This document shows positions 45,420 to 56,784 of a stretch of DNA of 64,000 bases, one piece after another. Within the stretch, counting starts at the first letter, position 1, and each line of letters begins with the position of its first letter. The stretch lies in NCBI GenBank assembly GCA_010909165.1, contig VJWM01000303.1, positions 43,082 to 107,081 on the forward strand, written 5' to 3'. This DNA comes from Anthoceros angustus (lineage: Eukaryota; Streptophyta; Anthocerotopsida; Anthocerotales; Anthocerotaceae). A program made the position numbers and the translations under genes. Below the pieces are notes generated by a model. It worked only from the letters and a program-made list of their open reading frames with translations. It was not told the origin of the DNA and ran no database searches.

Positions 45420-46800
45420 CACATAGAGAGGAGTAGCCTTTGAAGGGTAAGGCCTATGATCGTGATTTCCCGAGGAGGGATCCGGACAAGATGGTAGCAC
45501 CGAAGGGACATAATGTAGATCCCGATGTCAGAGAAGACTAGAGTTAGACCCAGCAAGGTAGTCAAGGTTTCTAGGTATCTAGGATGTAGAGAAAGAAGAG
45601 TTTCAGAGTGCTTAGGGAGTATGTCGATGTGTTTGCCTTCAAGATTACCGACATGACAGAATACCGAAGAATGGGATACATCGAATCGACTTGAAGGAGG
45701 CAAGACTGAGGATCAAGCAATATCGAATCCCAAGTATTCCATGGTTGTTAAGGATCACCGACCAATATTTGGAGGAGTAATTATCCGGCTCACTAGCGAG
45801 TGGGTCGCCCCATCGTGATTGTACCAAAGAAGCAGCAGGGAAAGGTTCTGCATGCTGTAAGATTTCGTGAAGCTCAATGAAGAACGAAGAAGGATCATCA
45901 CCTTTACCTTTCATGGACTGGGCCGGACATGTGAGTTTATGAGATGTATAGCTTGACGGTATTCGGTACAATCAAATTTCACCGCGAAGGAAGATCAGAC
46001 AAGACAACATTCACAACGGATTGGGGAACTTACGCTTATTCAAGCTCCTTCGGCTGTAATGCCGCCCAAATGGTGAACGCGATATTCCGAGATTTAAGTT
46101 CATGGAGGTATTCCGGATGATTTTTTGTTTGGGAGGAGAACGTGATCTTATTTGAGACAATGTTTCAAATGCAGAGTCGAACATGAAACTTCATCCGGGG
46201 AAGTGTTATTTTGGTATGACGAGGGCATTTTGTTAGCACATCGAGTCGTGACGAGGATGTGTGTAGATAAGGAGAAGGGCTTATAGAGATGGACGCACAA
46301 ACGGTGAGACAAAGTGCTTTTGTAGGACTGTAGGATATTACAGAGGTTCATCAAGGATTTCGCCAAGAAGGCCTTTGTTGACACAATTGACCAAGAAGGA
46401 TACACCTTCGAATGGACGAATGCAAGATGAGGCTTTTCAGCTGAAGGATGGTGAGCGACCAACGCTACAACCGCCAGATTGGGAGAAACTTCATGTATAC
46501 GTGGATGTGTCCGCTTATGCCATTGGGACCGCTCTAAGCCGAAGGACGAGAAGAAACGGATCATCCGATTTTCTAGAGACAACTCACGGATGCCGAAAGA
46601 ACTACTCAACCACGAGCGGAGGGTCTTGGTATCATTTACTCTCGTAAGAAGTTTAGACACTATCCGCTGCTTGCAAGGTGACGCTTCATGACCATTTGCT
46701 GAAGTACCTTGTCAACAAGCCGATTTGTCGAAGGATTGCCGTGATGGGTACCATCTGCAAGAATTTGACTACGACGAGAAACTAGGGGGAAGCAAGATCA
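45420..46800 (+). pseudogene. pol: Gypsy family C copy 1: reverse transcriptase and RNase H
   Basis: In changing plus frames: EYVDVFAFKITDM (about 45615-45655), SEWVAPIVIVPKKQQGKV (about 45795-45845, reverse transcriptase start), a CNAA...MVNAIFRDL stretch (about 46055-46100), LLAHRV (about 46230-46250). Frame 46375-46647 has LTQLTKKDTP and VYVDVSAYAIGTALS, the first block of gypsy RNase H. Then LKYLVNKP at about 46700. The YxDD active site is not readable: only a D-D-F-like remnant stands where it should be. Frameshifts are frequent. Confidence 0.75.
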
Positions 46801-47560
46801 AAATGCCGATTTATTTCGTCGAAAACCGGAGAGCGACTTGAGGCACGCATGACCGATTTCGACGAGGAGTTGGTTGCCACGGCCTGGGTCAAGGGGAGGA
46901 CGTGAGCATGTTGTAGACGGCCTAAGAATTGATCAGCAAGTCTTGTTGCCAGCAGAGGCCAAATGAGCAAGAAGGGAGCGCAGTGTGAAAAGCCGCAGCA
47001 GACAACTGGAACCGAGAGATAGGATGGCGCCAGCATGGGCGCAAGGAGGAGGCTGGAATGCTCCTCAGGGTGAGCGATCGGGGAGGCTGCAAGTGGAGGC
47101 CACGAAGGAGAGAAAAACGAGAGCACCGCTTGAGCGCCCCACTTGGGCTGGCCGTGCGCCATGGGCCGCGAGGAGGAGAAGGCCCTAGGGAGGTGGTGCG
47201 CCAGAGGAAGGAAGGAGATGCTTCATCCCATGACAAGCTTGAAGAAAATTGCAGGAGAAGGAAATGGGTGATTCATGGGAAATCACTCGAGGCACCATGG
47301 AGGTGCAAGGCAAGGAGGTCGCCATGGGAGCACGAGCTGGACCTAGACACGAGGCTAGACCAGCAGGAATGGAAAATCAGTCCGTTGCTAGAGGAGGAGC
47401 ATGCAAACGGTCAAGGAAGCAAGATGGAAGAGGAGAAATGATTTGTGGATGGATCAACGCCATCCGGGCTACTAACGGACGCTAGCAGGAGCGAGTGGGC
47501 ACCGGAAGGAGGAGATTAGAACGTGAGGGGCGCATGCCCAAGATATATCCGAATTGAGTG
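46801..47560 (+). pseudogene. Gypsy family C copy 1: spacer domain between RNase H and integrase
   Basis: A segment rich in Glu, Arg and Gly separates RNase H from integrase. It is homologous to the start and one unit of 50331-52150 in copy 2: both have GAGGACGTGAGCATGTTGTAG, the REIGWRQHG/IERIKAPAW region, EAGMLL and a QGEEVAMGAR-like stretch. No known domain is visible. Copy 1 is 0.76 kb, copy 2 1.8 kb. Confidence 0.5.
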
Positions 47561-48728
47561 AAGTGCAAATTCCTAGGAGCATGGAATCATGCCCGATGGT
47601 TTGTCCAGGAAGGGCGGGCTGTTTTTCTCCATAAAGCCGCACCTATTGCCTAAGGAAGCATCCCATACAAGCTTGGGCCGGACGAGAAGATCTGTGTCTC
47701 GAGGTTGAAGGAGGCCGCACTCCACGAGGCACTATGCAGAGGCCGGTGGACACTATTCACAGGACCAAGAAGATTTTGAATGCAGTCGTGGGCTACAAGG
47801 ATGTGTGGGAGTTCACTTGAGGTGTGATGCGTTTAGGTTGCTCACATTGTCGACACAATGGCCACCCATATACTACCGCTAGCACCATTCGAGAAGTGGG
47901 GAATCGATTTCAGAGGCCAATCAAACCACCAACGCAATGGACAAGGAAGCATACATTTTGGTGGCTACGGATGGTGGAAGTCAAGCAAAAAGGGACGACG
48001 ACGACGCGCGGCAAAAGTTTTTATTCGAGAACATCATAACGAGGTACGGTGTCCTTTAGAGTTGGTCAGCGACCGAGGGACACATTTCCTCAACTCTGTC
48101 GTTGAGTCCCTAACCACCTACTTCAACATTCGCATCGAAGACGACCCCTACAACCCCAAGGCGAATGGATTGGTGAGAAGACAATGGGTTGCTATGCACA
48201 ATCCTCACCAAGGTAATGTGACACATGTATGATTGGGATGCTGTTGCATTCAAGACGGGCTTACAGATCATGGAGAAGGTAACCACCAAGAAGACCCCTT
48301 TATTATCTGGGCATGTCACCGTGATGCCCGTGGAATTTGAAGTACCCACCCAAGGTGTGATCATGGAGGATGAACGATGATCAGAGAGGATAGCAGACTA
48401 GAATCTCATAGAGCAGAGGAACGAGGGAAGATGCTTAGAGGAAACCCAGCTAATTCGGAACTCGTGAAAAGACCGACATGATGGAAAGGTAAGGAAGCTG
48501 TGAGGCTATCGTGGACGGGATTTGGTTCTTCTATATGATAGTCGGTACTGGACTTTCCTGTGGAAGCTTAGGCTGATGGATGGGACCTTACGAGGTGGTA
48601 GCAGTATACGAGAATGGATCTCAGCAACCTAGTATTAGGTGGCGAATTGTTGCCAACCAGAGTGAATGGGTGGAAGGTTAAGAAGTACCTTCAGCCCGAG
48701 GTACCTGTTGTTTGCGAGGACGCAAACA
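47561..48728 (+). pseudogene. pol: Gypsy family C copy 1: integrase
   Basis: Starts with GRAVFLHKAAP and YKLGPDEKI. A zinc region follows (CSHCRHNGH in one frame). Frame 47858-48232 has FEKWGIDFRG (first Asp of the DDE core) and ELVSDRGTHFLNSVVESLTT (second Asp), then PYNPKANGLVRR, where the catalytic Glu of L-V-E-R has become Arg. The C-terminal part (48230-48725) contains EFEVPT and an MGPYEVVAVYENGS-like stretch and ends near VNGWK. Frameshifts throughout. Confidence 0.75.
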
Positions 48729-48744
48729 GGTGAGGAGGGGAGTA
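48729..48744 (+). other. Family C polypurine tract, copy 1
   Basis: GGTGAGGAGGGGAGTA immediately before an LTR starting TGTGGAA. It matches 52887-52901. Confidence 0.65.
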
Positions 48745-49140
48745 TGTGGAATCTGGAAAAGTTTGGGCAAATCATCCAAAAGTTGCCCAAACCGCACTTT
48801 GCCTTCCTTGATGATTGCCACCGGAGGCTTTCACAACCCTATTCGTTTATCATTCTAAATTACCTAATCCTATCTAAACCGCCATTTCCTATCCCGCCCG
48901 CCTCGCTTAATTAATCGCTTGCTAATTACTTCTATATATTTATTCCCACGATGAGCATATATAGTGATATCCCACCCGTAGGGACGAACGAATTTGATTT
49001 TTTTTTTTGCTAAAAAACGATTGAAGAGGGGCGTGTTGAGAATTTTCCAGGAAGCTTGGAGTCGAGTTGTAGGATACCGTTAGGGAGTGCGTAGAGGATA
49101 GTTCCCAGAGATAAGAACGGTCAAATGACCCCGGTACAGA
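48745..49140 (+). repeat. Family C LTR fragment, copy 1
   Basis: Begins TGTGGAATCTGGAAAAGTTTGGGCAA, like the LTR at 52902. Near 49064 GAGTTGTAGGATACC and near 49110 ACGGTCAAATGACC match GAGTTGTAGGACC and ACGGGTCAAAACGACC of that LTR. The CCTACC palindrome array and TATA box are missing, so it is truncated. Confidence 0.55.
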
Positions 49141-49850
49141 CAAAGAAGATAGCCGTATGGCGGTAGGCTAGCAGACACAGAAGCTGCTTCTCACGGTAGG
49201 GTCGAGAAAAGAGAGCAGATCAGGTAAGTCAAGACATTACCACCGCTGGTTCCTTCTTTTTCTCGCCAAATTTGACGTACTGTTGGCGACTGTGGAGTTT
49301 GCAGCGGCCCTCCTCTCCAACGCCCGCCATGTTGCTCGGCCCATTGCTGGGCTGTCTCAATGCCTCTCCTTCCCCAGAGACCGTAAATGACGATCTTTGG
49401 TGCCGAGGATTTCGGACCACTGGAGGAGCAGCGACCTCCCCTGTGGTCCGTCCCCTCAGTAAGATCGAGCCGAGCAAAGGATAATGATCGAGGCGTTTCG
49501 GGGCCCAAATCTCCGTACCTGTGCGCGTGAACTCGCCATCGACGACTGCTGCCGCCGCTGGCCCACCGGAAGCCGGATGTGGATTCGGGCCAGTCTGTAA
49601 GGTCCAGCCGCTGGGTGGAAATTCCGCGACCTGCCGCAGTAGTGTGGGTCACACGGGAGAGCATCGGGTTATCGCCAAAGACAGGTGGCTGAATGGGAGG
49701 TGTGCCTACGGGGCTTTTGTGGACGCCCTCAACCATGAGAGTGGGGAAGTGGAGGTGGTGAAGTCAACAAGCACAATGCCAGCAATATGGGAGATTTGGG
49801 AGAAGCAACAAGGTGAGATGCCGAGGCTTTTGTGCAAACTTTTGAACATA
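49141..49850. other. Unassigned interval before a gag fragment
   Basis: No recognised frame. A plus frame at 49521-49853 (110 codons) ends just before gag-like sequence and could be its N-terminal part. Confidence 0.3.
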
Positions 49851-50330
49851 TGACTCATGCGAATTTGGAAGCCTCTCGTGGATTGTCTCCAAAATTTTCC
49901 TAGAGTACTTCGAGGTCATGCCCAGCAGTGGTATAGTCACACGATGGAGCTGCATCACCGGTTGGTTGGGATGATTTGGAGAGCTGTATCTTTGAACCGG
50001 CTTTGTGGCTTAAGCTATGCACATCACACGCTGGTCCGGTTGAGGACTCTGCGAAGAAAGAGGAGGGAGTCTTTATATGCTTACATAGAGGAGAGAGTAC
50101 CACCACGGCCGCCAGAAGGATGTAGCCTTCTGCAAAAGCAAGGCCTATGGTATGACCTTTCTTGATAAAGGTTTGGGAAAACAGTGTAGGAAGGAGTTAG
50201 AGGGAACGTGTGTAGATCCACGTGCCATAGACCTAGAATGTGGTAAGGTGTGAAGATTTCTAAGTGTAGAGGAGATGGTAGAGTTTAAGAAGGTGCAGGG
50301 AAGAGCATGAGAATGCAGGTTTCATTTTTC
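49851..50330 (+). pseudogene. gag: Gypsy family C copy 2: gag fragment
   Basis: Frame 49857-50165 has LRGHAQQWYSHTMELHH and later RLRTLRRKRRESLYAYIEE, matching the A..W(Y/F) and L..L.Q....V..Y parts of the Retrotrans_gag domain. At about 50330 it passes directly into sequence that in copy 1 lies after RNase H, so protease, reverse transcriptase and RNase H have been deleted. Confidence 0.5.
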
Positions 50331-52150
50331 ATTGGCGGAGAGCGACTTGAGGCCAGATGACCGATTTCCGAGGAGTTGGTTGCCACTGGGTTGAAGGGGA
50401 GGACGTGAGCATGTTGTAGACGGCCTAAGGATTGATCAGCAAGTCTTGTTGCCAGAGAGGTCAAATGAGCAAGAAGGAGCGCGTTGTGCGGGAAAAGTTG
50501 CAGACAACTGGAAATCGAGAGGATAAAGGCGCCAGCATGGGCGGAGGAGGAGGCTGGAATGCTCCTCAAGGGTGAGCAGTCAGGGCTGCAAGTGGAGGCC
50601 ATCACGATGGCAAAGAAAGCAAAAGCGGACATGAGAGCACTTTTGAGCGAAGGCGCCCCACTTGGCGAGGTCAAGCCAGGCGCCATGAGGCCGCAGGAGG
50701 AGAAGGCCCTAGGGAGGTGGACACGCCAGAGGGCGAAGGAGGAGATGCGCTTCATGAAAGTTTGAGCGAAGCAGAAGGGAGAGTTGGCGGTCTGTGGGCA
50801 ATCACTCAAAATTCGACCATGGAGGTGCAGCAAGGCGAGGAGGTCGCCATGGGAGCGCGATCTGGACCTGGACATGAGGCTAGGCCAACAAGAAGGGAGG
50901 AAATCGGAACTTGGTCGGAAAGGGAGCTTGCCAACGGACTGCAAGCTAGAAAACTTGCAGCATTGGCAAAGCAGGGAGGAAACGGTTTTGTGAATGAGGT
51001 TGAGCATGCCGTCGTGGCAACGACGTCTGGGTCTGCTGGTAAGCGAGCTAGCAGGAGGCCACGATGGTGGCAAGGATGATGGAGAAATTGCGAAGAAATC
51101 GCAATTTGGAGGAAGGAGAAGTGGCACACAAAAATGGTGTGCTGAGGAGCTGTGTGCGCTAGAGCCCAGGAGCGAGGATGGCTCTATGGTGATGTGTATG
51201 AAGGAGGATTGTGGAGAAATCACACCTCAAGATATGCTTGCTTGGAATTGCAAGAAGGAGGCGACCAATTCACGGTCGATTGCGGAAATTGTTGCCGAAG
51301 CAGCGTAAGGAGATCGCTGCTAGAGCGCGATCTAGGGCTAGACATGAGTCTAGAAGGTCGGGAGATGGTGTACCAGCGATGCAGTCCACGAGCACGATAC
51401 TGTGCATCGGCGTGAGAAGCTAGTTTTGTGAGCCGAGTTGAAGGCGGGGTTGTGGCCACACCAACATCCCGGTGAACAAGCTAGATGGAAACAAGCAAGG
51501 CGTGGCTGGCCTAGAGGCTGAAGAGCAAGTCTTGATGCCGTTAGAAAGCCAAGGATCCGTGAAGGGAGTTTTGTGCAGGAGATGCTACAACCTAATGAAT
51601 TGGGGATTCTGAGCGAGGAGAAAGGGTGAGCAGTCAAGAGGGCTGCAAGTGGAGGCCACGAAGTTGGCAAAGGGAGAAGAGAAAACGGAGAAATCGCGGA
51701 GGGACTCCCACACATGGCGTGTGTGGGAAGCGCGTATGATGGAGCCTCGGAGTAGGGACGGCTCGAGGATGGTGTGCATGGAAAGGAGCGGTGAAGAAAC
51801 TGCGATCCAAGGGGAGCTTGCAGGAAAACTGCAGGAAAAGGAATTGGCGAATTCATGGGCGGCCAAGGAAGCCACTTTTGTGGAGGTACGGCATGTCGAG
51901 AGTATTGTCGTAGGAGCGCGAGCTAGCTCGGGCCAGGAGCCTAAGGTTATCATGGCAGGACCACTGCTGCAAGAAGAGCAAGTTGACGCACTGCAGGCGT
52001 GGATACCTGCAGCGCCGTCGATGCAAGGAGCAAGCGCGTCCACGGGTCATAATGTACATGGGGCTGCGGCCACAGTCCCTGTGTCCGTCGGTGGGCGAGG
52101 TAGTAGGAAGTGGCGAAAAGTGCATGGGAAGAGGAGGTTAGAACGTGAAG
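50331..52150 (+). repeat. Gypsy family C copy 2: tandemly repeated spacer domain
   Basis: Same spacer as 46801-47560, but with two or three diverged units of about 0.5 kb. Diagnostic shared pieces are GGGCTGCAAGTGGAGGCCA at about 50583 and 51643, the protein pair LEPRSEDGS...MCM (about 51165) and MEPRSRDGS...MVCM (about 51740), and the ...GAGCGCGA(T/G)CT... joint at about 50856, 51327 and 51916. Products are rich in Glu, Ala, Lys and Arg. Longest frames: 50484-50765, 50717-51079, 50994-51308, 51649-52173. Unknown family. Confidence 0.5.
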
Positions 52151-52886
52151 GACTCCCATGTCCACGTTATTGAATGGTGAGGTATGAAATTTCTTGGAGC
52201 ACGGAATCATGCTGGATAGTTTGTCTAGGGAAGGGCGTGCTGTCTTTCTCCCTAGAGCTGTGCCTTATTGTCTAAGAGATGGGGTCTTATACAAGCTTGG
52301 TTTGGATGAGAAGATCCGACGTTGTTTGAAGGGAAGGAAGCTTCTCTTCTTAAAGAAGCTTTGCATGCAGAAGAGGTTGGAGGCCATTATTCAGTGTAAA
52401 TCACGGTGAAGAAGATCTTAGATGCAGGCATTGTGGGCTTACAGGACAGCGGAGAAAGTGACTCCATATTATTTAACGAATGATGCCCATTGAATTTGAA
52501 GTACCTACCTATAGAATCATGGAGGATGAATGCATGACTGTAGAGGAGCGGGAAGTTAGACTAGAGTCTTTCATAGAGCATGAGGAACGTAGGGAAGAGG
52601 CTTTAGAAGAAACTCAGCGAATTCAGGAGCTTAGAAAGGATAGGCATGATGGGAAGTTGAGGAAGCAGGAAGCTATCATGGCCGGGGATTTGGTTCTTCT
52701 ATATGATAGCCGATATATGGACTTCCCAGGGAAGCTTAGGTTGAGATGGATGGGACCTTACGAGGTGGTGGCAGTGTATGAGAATGGATCCGTGCAACCA
52801 CGCAGCCGGATGGGGATTTGCGCAACTAGAGTGAATGGGTGGAAGGTTAAGTACCCTTTGAGATATTGTTTGCGAGGACGCAAACA
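52151..52886 (+). pseudogene. pol: Gypsy family C copy 2: integrase lacking the DDE core
   Basis: Frame 52194-52409 has GRAVFLPRAVPYCLRDGVLY, the integrase N-terminal region. After VKKILDAG the sequence jumps to LWAYRTAEKVTPYYL and frame 52480-52890 (136 codons), whose residues include EFEVPTYRIMEDE, MAGDLVLLYDSRY and RWMGPYEVVAVYENGS, the integrase C-terminal domain. The catalytic core present in copy 1 (47870-48230) is absent. The 136-codon frame is nearly intact to its stop, just before the polypurine tract. Confidence 0.75.
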
Positions 52887-52901
52887 GTGAGGAGGGGAGT
52901 A
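52887..52901 (+). other. Family C polypurine tract, copy 2
   Basis: GTGAGGAGGGGAGTA directly before the LTR start TGTGGAACG. It overlaps the end of the integrase stop region. Confidence 0.65.
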
Positions 52902-53106
52902 TGTGGAACGCAAAAGTTTGGGCAACTAGCTTAAATGAGTTTGCTTTGAACAGCTCTTTTGCTAGAAATGGTTTGGTGAAGACATGCAAGGAAATTTTTG
53001 CTCCTTTTGAGCGGGAGTTGTAGGACCATGTCGGAAGGCAGAGGATATGCAGGAAAAGAAACGGGTCAAAACGACCTCTGGTGAGGAGAAAAGGTAACCT
53101 ACATGA

Positions 53107-53335
53107 GTGGTAGGAGGTGTCCCCTACCGTAGGAGAAACTCCTACCATGGTCGAGGGTAGGAGAGATCCTACCACCGTGAATGACCTGCTAGTGTTTTGA
53201 TCACCTACCGGTGTAGGAATAGCTCCTACCATGGTAGGAGAGGGTAGGAAGGTATCCACCGTGGAGTGACTCCTACCGTGGTAGGAGAAAGGGAAAACGC
53301 CTACCATGGTAGGAGGTGTCCTACCACGGTGGAGA
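53107..53335. repeat. Array of CCTACC-N2-GGTAGG palindromes, left arm
   Basis: About nine units in 230 bp, among them perfect palindromes such as CCTACCATGGTAGG, and variants like CCTACCGTGGTAGG and CCTACCACGGTGG. CCTACC is also the core of plant AC/H-box elements bound by R2R3-MYB factors, so a promoter role is possible (inference). Confidence 0.7.
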
Positions 53336-53591
53336 GGTTGCTAAGGAAAGTAGCTTATGTTTTAGGCAGGATAGGCTTGCTATATAGAGTCTTTAGTGGA
53401 CTAGATAAATAGGCCAAAATAGGTAATTAAGAAATTAGAGGCTAATTTTCAGAATTAGAAATTAGAAAAATAGGGAAATGGTATTTTAGTATAAGAATTA
53501 GGAAACTAACATCAATGGTGGGAAAGGGCCACGTGGCACACATCCAAGGGCAGGATAGAATGGTAGTTACTTTTCTAACCCTTGGGTGACT

Positions 53592-53599
53592 TATAAAAG
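53592..53599 (+). promoter_or_regulatory. LTR TATA box, left arm
   Basis: TATAAAAG in GACTTATAAAAGTGG; the same word is preserved in the right arm. Confidence 0.55.
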
Positions 53600-53990
53600 T
53601 GGCTGCAGTGCTGCAGGAGGCCACAACTCGAAACTTGAAGGAGGCGGCCTCACGCGCCGCCACCTCAAGCTGCCCAAGGCCCCCCATACAGCAACGCCCG
53701 TGCCTTGAGGAGGAGAAGGAGGCGCAAGCTCAACAAGGAGGCGAAAATCCAGCGCCCAAGAGAGGAAGAAGGAGGAAGAAGAGAAGGGAGAAGAAGGTTG
53801 GGCAACCCAACACTTGCCAAGCTCGTGAGGGTGCCTAGGAGGGTGGAGCGTGGCAAGATTGCTAGGAAACCGTGAAGGAAGTCTAAATTGCTGTGGCGGT
53901 GTAAGAGTCCGTGGGGAATTTTGGTGAGCTTTCTCTTGCGAGAAATCGGGTTTTGGGACGCCAAGGTGTAAGGCTGCAGGAGGAGAGCAA

Positions 53991-54927
53991 GGGCAAGGAC
54001 CTTTGAGCTGTGAGCAAATCGAGGAGGAGGAGAAACGTTTGCAAGGATAGGAAGTGGCAGTGCCGCTTGCAGAGGCATCACTTTTCTTCAATTTCGCAAG
54101 TACTAACCAAGGAGGCCATGACCAAGCCTACCATGACCAAGGGCAAGGAGGTAGTAAGGAAGGAGCGTCCACCAAGGAGGTGGCGCAGGAGCGGCAAGAG
54201 GTCTAAGGCGGGAGGATCGGACTGAGGGTGGAAATTTGACATGCCCTTATTACGTGCTATGCAGGCCATCCTCTAGAGACCTTTCGGACTTTCGACCTTG
54301 GGCAGCAGAGGAGAATATTCAGCTAGAGTGGGTGTATGGGCATTGGTCTTACACCAACCTTGAATTGATAGAGAGTGTTTTGCTAATTTGCAGCAGACGG
54401 AAGAGGAATTGGCCGCCTTACCGGATAGGGGCAGGATCCACGTGTTGGACCGTGAGCATACGCCGGTATATGGCAGCCGGATAGCGGATAGCGGAATCAC
54501 GTTGATGGAAGGAACGAGGAGGCAAGCGTGCATCAACGGCGGATCTTCCCAAGGGAGCCCCACTTATGCAAGGGGCATGAAGGCTAAGAAGAACGGTTGG
54601 CGACGGACCAAATCTTGGAGCCCAAGTGGAGATTGTTCACAAGAATTGTTTTGGGCTTGGTGAGCAATCCAAGGGTGTCATATTTCAGCACTACCTTCCT
54701 CCATTTTCTATGGAAGATCACTCAAGGAGCGAAGCGGATTGGGGCTCATCATGTATGAAGCATACACCTACCACCGAAAAGTTCGAAACCCAACGCGTCG
54801 GATGAACACCGGCCATGCTATCTTAGCACTTATCTAGTGCATTTGTGGGAAGTAGAGGGCTACTCACAAGTAAGGAGTTGGATGATTCCAAGCATCCCTT
54901 TAACATATACTTGCATTAGAGAGGACA
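53991..54927 (+). pseudogene. gag: Family C gag, left arm
   Basis: Probable start at 54118 (MTKPTMTKGKEVV), a basic N-terminus. Around 54240-54370 frames read DMPL, LQ-like and WVYGHWSYTNLELIES, the signature shared with 24245-24400. Frame 54388-54663 continues with EELAALPDRGRIHVLDREHT. No known domain beyond likeness to plant retrotransposon gag-region proteins. Stops and frameshifts interrupt it. Confidence 0.5.
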
Positions 54928-55158
54928 GATCAGGGTCCCAAACCACGTGAGAAACCTCCCACCCTTGTGGCGGATTCACACCATGGTAGGATCTATCCTA
55001 CCTTCCATCTCCGCATCCTCTGCGGTCCAAACTTCAAATCCCCTACAACTTCTCCTTGCAAGTCCTCCTGCACATCCTCGGCCTATCTTTTGGAGGATTC
55101 CTTCCACAATAATGTCGGTGGTCTGCGGCACCTCCTTTCGCAAAGCACCAAGCACTCC
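54928..55158. other. Centre of the palindrome
   Basis: 231 bp without inverted partner, so a cruciform would have this as its loop. It contains one CCATGGTAGGATCTATCCTACC motif pair (about 54982-55003). Nothing else recognised. Confidence 0.5.
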
Positions 55159-56090
55159 TGTCCCTCTCGTGTAAGTACACAATGTTAAAGGGATGCTTGG
55201 AATCATCCAACTCCTTACTTGTGAGTAGCCCTCTACTTCCCACAAATGCACTAGATAAGTGCTAAGATATAGCATAGTATCTTCATCCAAGCGTTGGGTT
55301 TTTAACTTTTCCGGTGGTAGGTGTATGCTTCATACATGATGAGCCCCAATCCGGCTTCGCTCCTTGAGTGATCTTCCATAGAAAATGGAGGAAGGTAGTC
55401 TTTGAAATATGACACCTTGGATTGCTCACAAGCCCAAAACAATTCTTGTGAACAATCTCCACTTGGGCTCCAAGATTTGGTCCGTCCAGCCGTTCTTGGA
55501 CTTAGCCTTCATGCCCCTTGCATAAGTGTAAGGGCTCCCTTGGGAAGATCCGCCGTTGATGCAGCTTGCCTCCACTCGTTCCTTCCATCAACGTGATTCC
55601 GCTATCCTCGCTATACTGCCATATACTATGCTCCTTACGGTCCAGCATCGTGGATCCGTCCGTGCGTTCCTATCCGGTAAGGCAGCCAATTCCTCTTCTG
55701 CTGCTGATTAGCAAACACTCCTCTATCAATTCAAGGTTGGTGTAAGACCAATGTCGCCCATACACCCACTCTAATGAATATTCTCCTCTGCCCTGGTCGA
55801 AAGTCACGAAGGTCTCTAGAGGAGCTGGCCACATAACGTAAATAATGGCATGTCAAATTTCCACCCTCGGTCGATCCTCCACCTTAGACCTCTTGCTCCT
55901 CTCTCCTTGGTGGACGCTCCTTCCTTAGCTACTACCTCCTTGCCCTTGGTCATGGTAGGCTTGGTCATGGCCTCCTTGGTTAGTACTTGCAGAAATTGAA
56001 GAAAAGTGATGCCTCTCCACCATTCCTGCGGCACCGACTTCTTATCCTTGCAAGCGTTTCTCCTCCTCGGTGATTTGCTCTTGCTCACAG
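55159..56090 (-). pseudogene. gag: Family C gag, right arm
   Basis: Minus-strand copy of the left-arm gag. Frame 56088-55816 reads MSKSKSPRRRNACKD, LTKEAMTKPTMTKGKEVV and DMPLFTLCGQLL; the WVYG and TNLELIEE-like part follows in other frames to about 55700. It preserves residues lost in the left arm and vice versa. Confidence 0.5.
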
Positions 56091-56516
56091 CTCAAAGGTC
56101 CTTGCCCTTGCTCTCCTCCTGCAGTCCTTACACCTTGGCGTCCCAAAAACCCGATTTCTCCTGCAGAAAGCTCAACAAAATTCCCCACGGACTCTTACAC
56201 GGCAATTTAGGAGCCCTTCCTTCACGGTTTCCTAGCAATCTTGCCACGCTCCACCCTCCTAGGCACCCTCACGAGCTTGGCAAGTGTTGGGTTGCGCCCC
56301 AACCTTCTTCTCCCTTCTCTTCTTCCTCTTTTCCTCCTTCTTCCTCTCTTGGGCGCTGGCGGTTCGCCTCCTTGAGCTTGCCCTCCTTCTCCTCCTCAAG
56401 CAGGCGCGTGTGCGGTAGCGTTGCTGTATGGGGGCCTTGGGAAGCTTGAGGTGTGGCGGGCCTTCTGCTGGTAGTCTCCTCAAGTTTACGAGTTGTGGCC
56501 TCCTGCGCACTGACCA

Positions 56517-56524
56517 CTTTTATA
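56517..56524 (-). promoter_or_regulatory. LTR TATA box, right arm
   Basis: TATAAAAG on the minus strand in GACTTATAAAAGTGG, identical to the left arm. Confidence 0.55.
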
Positions 56525-56784
56525 AGTCACCCAAGGGTTAGAAAAGTAACTACCATTCTATCCTGCCCTTGGATGTGTGCCACGTGGCCCCTCACCATTG
56601 ATGTTAGTTTCCTAATTCCTTATACTAAAATACCATTTTCCCTATTTTTCTAATTTCTAATTCTGAAAATTAGCCTCTAATTTCTTAATTACCTATTTTG
56701 GCCTATTTATCTAGTCCACTAAAAGACTCTATATATAGCAAGCCTATCCCTAAAACATAAGCTACTTTCCTTAGCAACCTATCT

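Larger units (their letters stand above)
52902..53990 (+). repeat. Family C LTR, left arm
   Basis: Starts TGTGGAACGCAAAAG after the polypurine tract. U3 holds an array of CCTACC palindromes; TATAAAAG lies at 53592-53599. The 3' limit is an estimate, because no primer-binding site is recognisable before gag. Confidence 0.65.

Noticed and set aside
50285-51223. 312-codon minus-strand frame, the longest open frame in the window
   Set aside because: It is antisense to the Glu/Arg-rich repeated spacer of gypsy family C; purine-rich coding DNA leaves the opposite strand open, and the Ser/Pro/Leu-rich product has no domain.
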